Part shown: positions 17,378-26,754 of the stretch, piece by piece
How the letters are laid out: every line of letters begins with the position of its first letter
Position numbering within the stretch: the stretch's first letter is position 1
Origin: Heliomarina sp018223035
Lineage (GTDB): Bacteria; Pseudomonadota; Alphaproteobacteria; Rhodobacterales; Rhodobacteraceae
NCBI GenBank assembly: GCA_018223035.1
Contig: JAAEZD010000017.1
Location: forward strand, 1 to 64,000
Length of the DNA stretch: 64,000 nucleotides
Reading direction: 5' to 3'
The notes under the pieces: model-generated
What the model saw: only the letters and a program-made list of their open reading frames with translations
What the model was told of the DNA's origin: nothing
Databases searched by the model: none
Position numbers and translations under genes: made by a program

Positions 17378-19461
17378 GCAGCGATTACCCCGACCAGTGA
17401 AGGTTGCGCTTCCAGTCCGATTTCATCGAAGGATAGCACCGGGTTGGAAATACCGCGCGCGCGCATGATCGTTTGCAGGAAACGACGCCTTCGGGTCGAG
17501 GTGACCACCGCGGGATACAGGCCCTTTTCCGCGGTTTCGTTCATCCTTTTCGTTACGCCCTCGGCGAGCTTGTTAAACAGTTCGGGTGGCAAGGCGATGT
17601 CATAACCGCCATTGCGCGTTTCGACCTGGTAGGCGGAAAAGGTCTCCTCCCATTCCGGGGCAAGCTGAACCAGTGGTATGGTGCCGTCCGGTCGTTTCAT
17701 CTCGGCAACCAGCTGGAACCCGAGACGTTGCCTGACGAGTTCGCAGAGAACTTCGGGCTGGGTCGTCTGCTGCCGGCCTTCAGCCAGTGTCTCGAGGATA
17801 AGAGGCAAGTTACGAATCGAGACGCGCTCTTCGAGGAGCAGGCGCAGGACACTGTGCAGGCAGTCAATTGGCACCTTGTCCGGAATGAGTTCGTCGAGAA
17901 GTTTTCTATTCGCTTCGGCGCGGGAGGCGTCTGATAAACGGGTCATTTCGTGCAGCAAGCGGCGCAACGACTTGAGTGTCAGCAGTCGCGCAAAGTTCTG
18001 TTTGATCGTTTCAAGCAGATGCGTCGCGAGGATTTCAGGCGGGCTGACAATCGTGGCGCCGCTCATCGCGGCGGTTTCCTGATCCTTGGGCGAAATCCAG
18101 CGCGCTGGCGCGCCGTAAACCGGTTCGGAAACGTCCTTGCCCGAGGGCAGACCTTCGTTCCCGTCGGGCATCAAGGCTAGGACAAGATCCGGATGCAACA
18201 TCCCCCGGACCTGCTCAACCCCCTGAACGCGGATGACATATTCGCCCAGTTGCAGCTCAGGCTGGTCCGTCAGACGGATGTCCGGAAGGATCAGACCGTA
18301 GACCGTCGCCACGTGGGTGCGCATGTTGGCGATACGCGTATCCAGACCGGTTCCTGAATCCAGAACCATGCCTACCAGATCGGGGGCAAATTCCACGTGA
18401 ACGTCATCGAGGTCCAGAACGTCGCCAAGGCCCTTGGCCCTTGGTGCCTCCTGCCTTCGATTTTCTTCAGAGGCCTCTTGTTCTTCCTTCTCTTCGCGTT
18501 GCCGCATCTTCCACGCGGCAAACCCAAGTACGGCACCACCCAGAATGAACGGCAGAAAAGGAAGACCCGGCACAAGCGCGAACAAGGCCATGAGCACTGC
18601 CACCGTGCCAAGCGCGGCGGGATATTTCCCCAGCTGGTCAAAAAGCGCGAGATCGGTGGCCCCCGTCGTGCCGCCACGGGCGAGGAGCAGGGCAGAGGCA
18701 ATCGAGATCACGACCGCGGGAATCTGCGAGACCAGACCGTCCCCGACGGTCAGGATCGCATAGGTTTCAAAGGCCTGCCCGATCGGCATGTCATGCACAA
18801 TGATGCCCATGATCAGGCCCATGATGATGTTCAGCAAGGTGATCAGCAGACCCGCGATCGCGTCGCCCTTGACGAATTTCGACGCGCCGTCGAGCGAGCC
18901 GAAAAATGTCGTTTCCTGTTGCTCAAGCTCGCGCCGTGCCTTGGCTTCTTTGTGATCGATGGCACCGGCGGACATATCTGCATCGATGGCAAGCTGCTTG
19001 CCGGGCATGCCGTCGAGCGCAAAGCGCGCGCCCACCTCGGCCATGCGGGCGGCACCCTTTGTGATGACCATGAAATTCACGATTAGCAGAACGCCAAAGA
19101 CAACAAGGCCCAGAAAGACACTACCGCCCATGATAAAACTGGCAAATCCTTCGATCACGTCACCGGCCGCACCAGGACCGGTATGTCCCTGTCCGATGAT
19201 CAGTTTCGTCGAAGAAATGTTAAGCGATAGTCGCAGCATCAGGGACGCAAGCAGGACAGTCGGGAAGGCCGAAAAATCCAGCGGACGCCCGATAAAGAGC
19301 GTTACAGTGAAGATCAGGATGGCGAGGCCGAAAGAGGCGGCAAGTCCGACGTCCAGCACCCAGGCCGGCATTGGAAGGATCATCATGATAATAACGGCCA
19401 TCAGCGCGAGCGCGAGCAGGACGGTTGGACTAAAGAGGTTTTCACTGGAAAACTTTGGCAC
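17374..19461 (-). CDS. flhA: Flagellar export gate protein FlhA
   Basis: FlhA is the major export-gate protein. The 695-aa sequence has eight N-terminal membrane helices, the FHIPEP-family signature around ITKGAARMAEVGARFALDGM with PGKQLAIDADMSAG, and a large cytoplasmic C-terminal domain that docks chaperone-substrate complexes. It starts 3 bp after the transglycosylase gene and overlaps fliR by four bases. Confidence 0.98.
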   Translation of the reverse strand: MPKFSSENLFSPTVLLALALMAVIIMMILPMPAWVLDVGLAASFGLAILIFTVTLFIGRPLDFSAFPTVLLASLMLRLSLNISSTKLIIGQGHTGPGAAGDVIEGFASFIMGGSVFLGLVVFGVLLIVNFMVITKGAARMAEVGARFALDGMPGKQLAIDADMSAGAIDHKEAKARRELEQQETTFFGSLDGASKFVKGDAIAGLLITLLNIIMGLIMGIIVHDMPIGQAFETYAILTVGDGLVSQIPAVVISIASALLLARGGTTGATDLALFDQLGKYPAALGTVAVLMALFALVPGLPFLPFILGGAVLGFAAWKMRQREEKEEQEASEENRRQEAPRAKGLGDVLDLDDVHVEFAPDLVGMVLDSGTGLDTRIANMRTHVATVYGLILPDIRLTDQPELQLGEYVIRVQGVEQVRGMLHPDLVLALMPDGNEGLPSGKDVSEPVYGAPARWISPKDQETAAMSGATIVSPPEILATHLLETIKQNFARLLTLKSLRRLLHEMTRLSDASRAEANRKLLDELIPDKVPIDCLHSVLRLLLEERVSIRNLPLILETLAEGRQQTTQPEVLCELVRQRLGFQLVAEMKRPDGTIPLVQLAPEWEETFSAYQVETRNGGYDIALPPELFNKLAEGVTKRMNETAEKGLYPAVVTSTRRRRFLQTIMRARGISNPVLSFDEIGLEAQPSLVGVIAA

Positions 19462-19464
19462 GGG

Positions 19465-20238
19465 TCAATCCTGGAAAATGGAAAAACGGCTATTCTTAAT
19501 AGGGGCGGGCGTATTGTTCAGGGGCACCAAGGACCCCATACGGGTTGCGCCGCCGCCGAACATCGGGCCGGATTGCAGCCCGGTCTGAATATCAAGACTT
19601 TGGGGCGGTCCGAAGGTGCTGTACCTGCGCAGGATTGCATCATCGCTATGGCCGGAGATTCCAGCACGGATGCGTTTGAACCTGGCTTCGTAGATGCGGG
19701 CGTAGTGGGGCGTGCGAGAGTGATAGGCCCCCGCCGCTTTCGTCCAGTCGCCGTATTCCGAAAACAGTTCCTTCAGGAACCGGGCGGCATATTTGGCGTT
19801 CAGCACGGGATCGAACATCTCGTCGATCGTTCGAAATGCTGTTCCGTGCCATTTGTAGTTGATCTGGAAGCACCCGACATCAAAGCTGCGCGCGCCGCGG
19901 TCGAAATGCTTGTAGGCAAAAGCGCGCGCCTGTTCCCGGTTGTCAAACCAGCGACCCGCCCCTTCCATGTTCACGGTCCAGGGCCAGGGGTGCAGCCCGT
20001 CCTTGCCGCCCCTTCCGGTTTCGGTCCGCGTAATGGCCTGCATGACGTCAAGCGGGACCTGATGAGCGCGTGCGGCGATTGCGGCAGCTTGATCGCAAAT
20101 CCGATCCGGCGGGATTGCGGCACTGACACTGGTGATGCCCAGAACCGCCCAGCCAAGACCAAGCAACAGCAAGCTCGGGAAAGCCAACCGCGCCTGACGA
20201 ATCTGGCGAACGATCAAAGCCTTGAAAAGTCGTGGCAT
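19465..20238 (-). CDS. Flagellar lytic transglycosylase (SLT domain, SltF-like)
   Basis: The protein opens a hole in peptidoglycan, here probably for the growing rod. It has an N-terminal signal or anchor segment (hydrophobic LAFPSLLLLGLGWAVLGIT) and an SLT domain with the catalytic glutamate in AITRTETGRG, then VGCFQINYKWHG, plus a C-terminal low-complexity tail. Position as first gene of the flhA-fliR-flhB operon fits the SltF-type flagellar enzymes known from Rhodobacter. ATG 20238 was chosen (GGATGG upstream); ATG 20247 and GTG 20262 are in frame. A weak CtrA-like box (20290-20304) lies 52 bp upstream. Confidence 0.85.
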   Translation of the reverse strand: MPRLFKALIVRQIRQARLAFPSLLLLGLGWAVLGITSVSAAIPPDRICDQAAAIAARAHQVPLDVMQAITRTETGRGGKDGLHPWPWTVNMEGAGRWFDNREQARAFAYKHFDRGARSFDVGCFQINYKWHGTAFRTIDEMFDPVLNAKYAARFLKELFSEYGDWTKAAGAYHSRTPHYARIYEARFKRIRAGISGHSDDAILRRYSTFGPPQSLDIQTGLQSGPMFGGGATRMGSLVPLNNTPAPIKNSRFSIFQD

Positions 20239-20302
20239 TCTGCCCATCCAACCCTGTTTCACAGTTGAAACAAGGCTACGTGCGCAGTCTTTAGAATTGG
20301 TT

Positions 20303-20333
20303 AGCCTGAGCCACGTTCACAGCGGCTCGGGCT
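20303..20333 (-). terminator. Hairpin downstream of gbcB
   Basis: AGCCTGAGCC and GGCTCGGGCT pair over ten positions with one wobble and an 11-base loop, 12 bp after the gbcB stop on the minus strand. The U-tract that a strong intrinsic terminator needs is missing, so it may only be a 3' stabilising hairpin. Confidence 0.4.
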
Positions 20334-20344
20334 GAGGGGATATA

Positions 20345-21415
20345 TCAGATTTCGACCTCTACACGGCCTATGGGATGGGAACAGCAAGCAAGCACGTATC
20401 CGTCCTCGATATCCTCGTCGGTGATGCCACCGTTATGTACCATATGGACCTGACCCGACCGCTTCTTGATCTTGCAGGTCCCGCAGACGCCGAAGGTACA
20501 GCCAGAGGGGATGTTCAGCCCGGCTGCGCGCGCCGTTGACAGGATCGTGTCGGTCTCGTTGCATTTCTGCGTGATGCCCGACAGGGCAAATTCGATCTCG
20601 GCCAATGCCGCATCATCGGGAATGACGTCATCCGCTGTGGCATCCTTGGCTTCCTCTGCCAGCGATGGGTGAAAGCTTTCCTGATGGTAATGGGCCATAT
20701 CAAAGCCCAGACCCGTCAGTGCTTCACGAACCGCTTGCATGAACGGTTCTGGGCCGCAGCAGAACACTTCGCGTTCAAGGTAGTCTGGCGCCATGAGACC
20801 CAGCATCAACTGGTTGAACGTGCCCTGATAGCCTGTCCACGGTTGATAGCGGTCACCTTCTTCGACGACCCATCTCAATTCGATCCCGTCGATGCGGCTG
20901 GCGATATGTTCCAGTCGCTGCCGAAAGACAATGTCCGAAGGACGTTTGGCGCAATTGATGAACACGACATCCGGGATACGGCCGATATCATACATGTAGG
21001 TGAGCATAGACATCATCGGGGTGATGCCGGACCCGGCCGAAATGAAAAGAAACTTATCGGCAGGGTGATGGTGTGACGTAAAGTTACCGGCAGGGCCGAT
21101 GGCCTTGAGCCGCATCCCGGGGCGCAAGTTGTCGCGCATCCACTGCGTTCCGACAGAGCCGGGCTGCGCCTTTACCGTAACCGTGATCGACACGGGGCGC
21201 GAGGGCGAGGAGGAAATCGTGTAGGTCCGGTGCAGCGGGCCACCCGGTACCGGCAGTTCCAATGTCAGGAATTGCCCCGGTAGATAATCGAACGTGGCGC
21301 CTGACGGTGCGACAAAACAGAAGGTGGACACGTTCGGCGCCTCTGGGATGACCGATACGCATTCCAGCATTTCCTGCCCGTCCCAATAGGCGGGGGCGAT
21401 TGAATCCTTTGCCAT
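20345..21415 (-). CDS. gbcB: Glycine betaine demethylase reductase subunit (GbcB-like)
   Basis: Electron-transfer partner of the Rieske oxygenase. The 356-aa protein has an N-terminal FAD-binding domain (HRTYTISSSP), an NAD(P)H domain (FISAGSGITPMMSML and CCGPEPFMQAV) and a C-terminal plant-type [2Fe-2S] ferredoxin domain with the CTFGVCGTC cluster motif and a later cysteine in VLACC. It begins 3 bp after gbcA stops, so the pair is co-transcribed. Known homologues serve glycine betaine, stachydrine or carnitine oxygenases. Confidence 0.88.
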   Translation of the reverse strand: MAKDSIAPAYWDGQEMLECVSVIPEAPNVSTFCFVAPSGATFDYLPGQFLTLELPVPGGPLHRTYTISSSPSRPVSITVTVKAQPGSVGTQWMRDNLRPGMRLKAIGPAGNFTSHHHPADKFLFISAGSGITPMMSMLTYMYDIGRIPDVVFINCAKRPSDIVFRQRLEHIASRIDGIELRWVVEEGDRYQPWTGYQGTFNQLMLGLMAPDYLEREVFCCGPEPFMQAVREALTGLGFDMAHYHQESFHPSLAEEAKDATADDVIPDDAALAEIEFALSGITQKCNETDTILSTARAAGLNIPSGCTFGVCGTCKIKKRSGQVHMVHNGGITDEDIEDGYVLACCSHPIGRVEVEI

Positions 21416-21418
21416 TAT

Positions 21419-22651
21419 CTACTCCGCTGCCAGCCGGACGGGATCAAGGCGCGACCCCAGCGTGTTGCAATACCAGTTGACGAATTGGTTGACCCCGGTT
21501 TCCTGGATGCTTGAATAGGGGCCGGGTTCGTAGGAAGGCGAATTGATCCCGGTCTGGTTGTCTTCGACAACGCGGCGATCTTCGTCATTGGTTGCAACCC
21601 AAACCTCCGTCAGTTTCTCCAGATCGTAATCGACACCTTCGACCGCGTCCTTGTGGACCAGCCATGTTGTCTGAACTTCGGTTTGCTGCGGTCCGATCGG
21701 CGTCACACGGAACGTGATCGAGTGATCCGGAAGGAAATGGTTCCACGTCGTCGGGTAGTGGAACTTGAGCAGAGAACCCGCGTCATCGAAAGGCACGCGA
21801 CCAAGGCGACGCCGGACCGCGATGTCACCCGACATTGTATAACTTTTCGCACCAACTTTCAGCGGCATGCGTGCCAGGCGATATTGCCCCGCGGTGTCAA
21901 TGCGAAAGCGCGACGGAAGATTTGCGCTTTCGCAGCGATCGAAATGGGCTGCAAGTGCTGGCGGCGTTTCTCCCTCTTCGACGCCGGTCACGGCCGGATC
22001 ATCTGGGAAAGTACGGCAAAGCGCCGGATGGTTGCCGCCGCAATGGTAGCATTCACGGTTGTTTTCCCAGACCAGCTTCCAGTTACCTTCCTCGACAATC
22101 GTACTTTGATACGCGATCTTGGCATCGGAAAGATCGTGCGGCGCGAGATAAGGCTCGGCCAGTGTCGCGAAGGCGTCGAAATCCGGTGCCTGATCCGCAA
22201 GGCAGATGTAAACCAAGCCGGCCAGTTCCCGGCAATGGATCGGCTTGAGGCCATATTTCGACGCGTCAAAATCTGGACCCATATCCCGAGCCCAGAGTAG
22301 TTTTCCATCCAGTTCGTAGGTCCATTGGTGGTAGGGGCAGACCAGTTTCGGCACGTGACCCGAAGCAGCCTTGCAAATTATTGAACCGCGATGCCGACAG
22401 GTATTGTGAAAGGCGCGGATCACGCCATCCTGACCTCGGATAATGACAATTCCATAGGCGCCGATCCGATGCGTGACATAGCTGCCGGTTTTCGGCAGAG
22501 CGCAGGCCGGAACGGTGTAAAGCCAATCGCGACAAAAGATTTCCTGAATATCCAGAGAGAAGATTTCCGGATCGCTGTAAAACGCTTGCTCCAGCGAGAA
22601 GCCGGGCTTGCGCCGGGATAACAGGTTACGCGTATTGGCCTCTGCGTTCAT
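21419..22651 (-). CDS. gbcA: Glycine betaine demethylase, Rieske oxygenase subunit (GbcA-like)
   Basis: Catalyses oxygen-dependent removal of one methyl group of glycine betaine, giving dimethylglycine and formaldehyde. The 410-aa protein has the Rieske motif C85-x-H87 and C105-x2-H108 (CRHRGS, CPYHQW) and the mononuclear iron motif NNRECYHCGGNHP with H203 and H208. It shares with GbcA the stretches ARDMGPDFD, GNWKLVWENN and LVHKDAVEGVDYDL. ATG 22651 gives the family start, with GGAG about 11 bases upstream; longer in-frame starts would fall between the riboswitch and the gene. A stachydrine demethylase is the main alternative. It is controlled by the cobalamin riboswitch at 22787-22982. Confidence 0.85.
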   Translation of the reverse strand: MNAEANTRNLLSRRKPGFSLEQAFYSDPEIFSLDIQEIFCRDWLYTVPACALPKTGSYVTHRIGAYGIVIIRGQDGVIRAFHNTCRHRGSIICKAASGHVPKLVCPYHQWTYELDGKLLWARDMGPDFDASKYGLKPIHCRELAGLVYICLADQAPDFDAFATLAEPYLAPHDLSDAKIAYQSTIVEEGNWKLVWENNRECYHCGGNHPALCRTFPDDPAVTGVEEGETPPALAAHFDRCESANLPSRFRIDTAGQYRLARMPLKVGAKSYTMSGDIAVRRRLGRVPFDDAGSLLKFHYPTTWNHFLPDHSITFRVTPIGPQQTEVQTTWLVHKDAVEGVDYDLEKLTEVWVATNDEDRRVVEDNQTGINSPSYEPGPYSSIQETGVNQFVNWYCNTLGSRLDPVRLAAE

Positions 22652-22786
22652 GGCCGAACTCCGAATTCCGGGCGCAGGGCCCGATTGCATGTTGTTCTGC
22701 GGATGGCGCATGGAAACGGACCGCCTTACCGAGGATACCGGCATGGCAAAGCGCCGCCTCCACCGCCTCCCGCGGTTTGACGTGAT

Positions 22787-22982
22787 ATCAGGCTGGTTTC
22801 CGGACTTGGAAAACCCGGACATGTCCGGTGTTTCGACGCCTTCCCAAGGGTCTCCTCCCCAGTGGCCAATGTCGAAACCAGCGCTTTCCTTACCGTTGCG
22901 GGGGCAGTTCCGGATTTACACCGGCTTCCCAATTCTCGGTCTTGCGACCGCACCCAATATCTGTCGGGCACCCTAGCCTGAA
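22787..22982 (-). promoter_or_regulatory. Cobalamin (B12) riboswitch upstream of gbcAB
   Basis: On the minus strand the conserved B12-box blocks appear in order: GGGTGCC, then TTGGGAAGCCGGTG, AAATCCGG, CTGCCCCCGCAACGGTAAG, GGCCACTGG, CTTGGGAAGGCG and GTCCGGAAACCAGCC. The closing P1 helix forms between CAGGCT (22975-22980) and AGCCTG (22789-22794), extended by AT pairs. The next minus-strand gene is gbcA, 135 bases on; no other gene intervenes. By analogy, adenosyl- or methylcobalamin binding should switch expression off. No clear terminator was found downstream, so translational control or antitermination is undecided. Confidence 0.95.
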
Positions 22983-23159
22983 ATATGCGAATCCGACGTA
23001 CGATTACGACGTCGTATTGCGCGAAACAGACTTGATGGAAATTTTTGGGCTGCTCATTTCCTTGCGTGTGTTTAGAAAGTTCAGGCCTGACCTCATCTGT
23101 GAGCGCGACCTGACGCAGGGGGCATTTTGTGACACCGCTGATCCCCGTGGCTTGGCAAT
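22983..23159. other. Intergenic promoter region of the riboswitch-gbcAB unit
   Basis: This completes the 508-bp gene-free stretch between flgI and gbcA. It contains a perfect 12-bp palindrome TACGACGTCGTA at 23005-23016, about 25 bp before the riboswitch and therefore close to the expected transcription start. It also holds a near copy (GACGTACGA) just downstream of it. This looks like an operator for a dimeric regulator. No intrinsic terminator for flgI was recognised here. Confidence 0.45.
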
Positions 23160-24254
23160 TTACCTGACCACGAAATCTGCATGCAAGGCGCCAGCCGCCT
23201 TTAGGCTTTTGAGAATGTCAATCATATCTCTTGGTGAAACGCCGAGGGCGTTGAGGCCGGACACCACCTGAGAAAGGGAGGTGCCTTCAGGGACTTCAGC
23301 CAGAGATACGCCGGGCTCTTCTTCAAGTGCGGCGCCTGTCCGTGGAATGACAATCGGAGCGGCATCGGTAAAAGGATTCGGTTGAACGACGAGAGGCGCT
23401 TCTTCTATACGCAGGGTCAGGTTGCCTTGCGACACGGCCACCCGTGAAAGCCGGACGTCATCGCCCATGACTATCGTCCCCGACCGCTGATCGACGACCA
23501 CCCTCGCCTTGCGTTGGGGTTCGACCAGAATGTTTTCGATGCGGCCAATGGCGTGAGCTGTCGATGCGGTTCGGGTGGCTCCGATATCGAATTCCACGGT
23601 GCCGGAATCCCGCATCACCGCGACGGTGCGCCGAAACTCCCGGTTGATCGCGCTTTCAATCCTTCCGGCCGTTGTGAAATCCGGGTCTCGCAAGGCGAGC
23701 CTTATGGTCGAAAGTGAGCCGAGTTCAAAATCGATCTCGCGCTCGATCCGGGCGCCAGAGGGAATGGTTCCGGACGTCGGAACGCCCTGAACCACCTCTG
23801 CAGCGTCACCGACCGCAGCGGCACCGCCCGCAAGGATTGCACCCTGAGCAACTGCGTATATCTGACCATCGGCAGCGTTCAATGGCGTCATGATCAACGT
23901 GCCACCTAAAAGGCTGTCGGAGTCGCCAATCGCCGAAACGGTCACGTCGATCTGACCACCAACGCGGGCAAACGCCGGTAGCGTTGCGGTGACCAGCACG
24001 GCCGCTACGTTCTTCGGGCGAAAATCTTCGCCGTTTACGTTGACCCCCAGCCGTTCAAGAATATTGGTCATGATCTCTTCGGTGAAAGGAGCGTTTCTCA
24101 ATCCGTCGCCCGTGCCGTTCAGGCCCACCACAAGGCCGTAGCCGACCAAGTCGTTGCCACGGACTCCATCGAATTCCACAAGATCTTTCAGCCGTACGGC
24201 GCCTGCATGTGCCGTATTGGCCAGAAGCAGGAAAATGAGGATTGCGCGGATCAT
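23160..24254 (-). CDS. flgI: Flagellar P-ring protein FlgI
   Basis: FlgI forms the periplasmic P-ring around the rod. The 364-aa precursor has a cleavable signal peptide (to about NTAHA) and the family's VRLKDLVEFDGVRGNDLVGYG start region, GLNGTGDG and DVTVSAIGDSDSLLGGTL motifs. It overlaps flgL by four bases and is the last gene of flgE-flgK-flgL-flgI. Confidence 0.97.
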   Translation of the reverse strand: MIRAILIFLLLANTAHAGAVRLKDLVEFDGVRGNDLVGYGLVVGLNGTGDGLRNAPFTEEIMTNILERLGVNVNGEDFRPKNVAAVLVTATLPAFARVGGQIDVTVSAIGDSDSLLGGTLIMTPLNAADGQIYAVAQGAILAGGAAAVGDAAEVVQGVPTSGTIPSGARIEREIDFELGSLSTIRLALRDPDFTTAGRIESAINREFRRTVAVMRDSGTVEFDIGATRTASTAHAIGRIENILVEPQRKARVVVDQRSGTIVMGDDVRLSRVAVSQGNLTLRIEEAPLVVQPNPFTDAAPIVIPRTGAALEEEPGVSLAEVPEGTSLSQVVSGLNALGVSPRDMIDILKSLKAAGALHADFVVR

Positions 24255-25258
24255 TTCAGAAAATTCAGCAGGGAAAGTTGTGAGTTTCGGACAGTCACCG
24301 CATAGAGGCTTTCCAGTTGAAACTGTGCTTCTTCTATACGAGAGGCTGTTTCGAACGGATCGGCTTCAAGCAGCACGTTCCGGGCATGCTCGAAACTGGT
24401 TTTTTCCATGCTGATGCGAACCGTGGCTTCCTCGATTCTGGCTTGCGCCACGCCGATATCGGCGCGCAGGCTGGCGAGCTGATCCTGTCCGTTCAGCAAT
24501 TCCTCGCCGGCCCGCTGCATCAGGTTGTTCTGAGCGTCTCCGGAGAGTGCAAGGGAAGGGTCGGTACTGAGCACGGTGAGGGCGATATTGCGAATAATAT
24601 CCCGGAAACCCTGATCATTGGCTTTCAATGTCATTGACACCGTGTGGTCGGGGCTGACCGAAACATCGGCCAGATCAATATTTGAGCCCTGATACATCAC
24701 AGCGGTGAAGCCAGCCGGATCATCGAACCAAGTCTGGGCGGCCAGACGTATGTCGTCCGGGTCCGTCAGCCCGGCGATTTCGGCTTGAAGAGTTGTCAGA
24801 AGCGTTTCCACGTCGCGCAGGGGCGAAATGTCGGTCTGGATACCTCCGAAGATGCTTCGCCCGGCAACATGCCCGTTCAACATGTTCAGTGCGATATCCA
24901 GATCTCCCCTGGCCCTGCTGGCATTGTGTTCTCTCAGAGTGGTTACATGGGTCGGAACCGTCGAGAGGAGGTCATTGCCAAGTTCAGATGTAACGGATTG
25001 GAGCCTATCAAGGCTGTTCTGGGCAGCATCGGTGAAGAGCCCGGCCTCAGTCGCGGTTACGTGAAATCCACGGAGTCGGGCCAGATTGCGGTCTATGTCT
25101 GTCAGGTAGGCAAAATCGCCGCCAAGGCGGTTATTCACATCCGTAACCTGCCCCGTGCTCAGCTCTTGGGTCAGGCGCTGCAGGTCTTGCTTGATTTCGG
25201 TGCTTCTGGTCCTCTGAAGCAGATGCCGAGAGAGATCTCCGATAGATGTCAGGTTCAT
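24251..25258 (-). CDS. flgL: Hook-filament junction protein FlgL
   Basis: FlgL (also called HAP3) joins the hook to the flagellin filament. The 335-aa protein has flagellin-like N- and C-terminal helices (LQRLTQELSTGQVTDVNNR; FEHARNVLLEADPFETASR and a LESLYAVTVRNSQLSLLNFLK-like end), with a shorter central region. It lies 2 bp downstream of flgK and overlaps flgI by four bases. Confidence 0.92.
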   Translation of the reverse strand: MNLTSIGDLSRHLLQRTRSTEIKQDLQRLTQELSTGQVTDVNNRLGGDFAYLTDIDRNLARLRGFHVTATEAGLFTDAAQNSLDRLQSVTSELGNDLLSTVPTHVTTLREHNASRARGDLDIALNMLNGHVAGRSIFGGIQTDISPLRDVETLLTTLQAEIAGLTDPDDIRLAAQTWFDDPAGFTAVMYQGSNIDLADVSVSPDHTVSMTLKANDQGFRDIIRNIALTVLSTDPSLALSGDAQNNLMQRAGEELLNGQDQLASLRADIGVAQARIEEATVRISMEKTSFEHARNVLLEADPFETASRIEEAQFQLESLYAVTVRNSQLSLLNFLK

Positions 25259-25260
25259 GC

Positions 25261-26712
25261 TTACAGCCTCAATAAGGTTTCCATCAATTCATCGACCACC
25301 TGCAACATACGTGCGTTCGCCGCATATGCCTGTTCGATGAGGATTAACTGGCTCAGTTCCTCATCGGAATCGACGCCTTGCGAGAGTTCGGCGTTCTTCA
25401 TTTCGGTCAAGCTGGCAGAGCTGAAGGCCAATCTTTGATCCGATACCGCTTCTGCCTGAGCAGCGCTCGATACGAGCGCGCCGCTGATCTCCGGGGCCGT
25501 CAATGCACCTGTCCCAAAATTGCCCGAGCCGGGAATGCGCGAGATTTCCAGAACCGATTGCAGCGATTGCAGGAATCTTGCATCGCCGCTCGGGCCCGGG
25601 GTGGCAGCCCCCAACCCGTCGCGCAGGCGCCAGCTCTCTCCTCTCTGTTCGGGATCTGCATCCGGGTTGACTCTCAGCCGTGCGGAAAGACCGATTTCTG
25701 TGAGTGGATCAAAGGCGTTGCCGTTGTCGGTGAACAAGCCGGGGTCGCCGGGTGAGAGGGTCGGATCCAGTGCCGGGTCTTCAAAGCGTTCAATGAGATC
25801 ACGTGCGACGCTGTCGAGTTCAGCTTGTGCCTCGACGCCCAACTCATCGCGGATTTCGAACTGTGCCGAAAGCGATCCGCCCCGCAACGCGCCCCGCAGG
25901 CTGTCGGTTCTGACGGGGTTCCCATTAAGTGTGAGTCCCGACAAACCACCGCTGGTAAGCGTCATTTCCGGCACAATTGTATTCACCGGTGTGAATTCGA
26001 GCGTTGCCGCCTGCCCATCCAGGAGAACGGCGCCGCCAGTGGTGTAAAGGGCAACCTGCCCATAGTTGCGCTCGACCACGTTCACCGGAGCGATATTGTT
26101 GATTTCGTCAATCAGCACCTGACGTTGATCGAGCAGGGCAGCGGTAGGTGCATTTCCGGCCTCAAGGGCGGTTATCCTCACGTTCAGGCCTTCGACGTCG
26201 CTGAGCGCCTTGTTCAATCTTTCGACCTGAATCGAAATCTTGCGATCTGCTTCCGAGCGCATTTTTTGTACTGTATCGCTGGCGTTGTTGATCAGGTTAA
26301 CAAGATCATTCGCTTTGATGGCGACGTCGTCCAGTCGCTGCGCGCTGTCCGGACGGCTTGATGCCGAGATTAGGCTGCTGTCGAAGGCGGCAAGCCGCGC
26401 TGTAATTGAATCTGTATCCGTGGGATTGCCAACTGCGCTGGCGAACCGCGTTTGGAAGCTGGCGAGCGGAGTGGCGTTCGAAAATTCGGCGTCGGCCTGA
26501 CGTCGGCTTGAAATGATGCCTGGATTAGCCTGTCGTTGAATGCCAAGGACCCGGACGCCCGGACTTACCTCGCTGTTCGAGGAAAGTATAATTGAACGTT
26601 TTGCGTATCCGGGTGTCAGAGCATTGGCGATGTTTTCCGACACCACGCCGGAGGCCCGGCCCGCAGCGGAAAGCCCGCTGAGAGCGCCGTGTAATGCGGT
26701 TGAAAGTGACAT
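25261..26712 (-). CDS. flgK: Hook-associated protein FlgK
   Basis: FlgK (HAP1) is the first junction protein at the hook tip. The 483-aa protein begins with the rod/hook-type N-terminus (LSGLSAAGRASGVVSENIAN, ALTPGYAKR), has a long helical D0/D1 region, and ends with LIEQAYAANARMLQVVDELMETLL, the conserved C-terminal heptad region. It is downstream of flgE by 42 bp, with no visible terminator between. Confidence 0.95.
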   Translation of the reverse strand: MSLSTALHGALSGLSAAGRASGVVSENIANALTPGYAKRSIILSSNSEVSPGVRVLGIQRQANPGIISSRRQADAEFSNATPLASFQTRFASAVGNPTDTDSITARLAAFDSSLISASSRPDSAQRLDDVAIKANDLVNLINNASDTVQKMRSEADRKISIQVERLNKALSDVEGLNVRITALEAGNAPTAALLDQRQVLIDEINNIAPVNVVERNYGQVALYTTGGAVLLDGQAATLEFTPVNTIVPEMTLTSGGLSGLTLNGNPVRTDSLRGALRGGSLSAQFEIRDELGVEAQAELDSVARDLIERFEDPALDPTLSPGDPGLFTDNGNAFDPLTEIGLSARLRVNPDADPEQRGESWRLRDGLGAATPGPSGDARFLQSLQSVLEISRIPGSGNFGTGALTAPEISGALVSSAAQAEAVSDQRLAFSSASLTEMKNAELSQGVDSDEELSQLILIEQAYAANARMLQVVDELMETLLRL

Positions 26713-26754
26713 GGTGTCGGTTCCTCGTTACGTTACGATTGAAATTGCTGCAGG

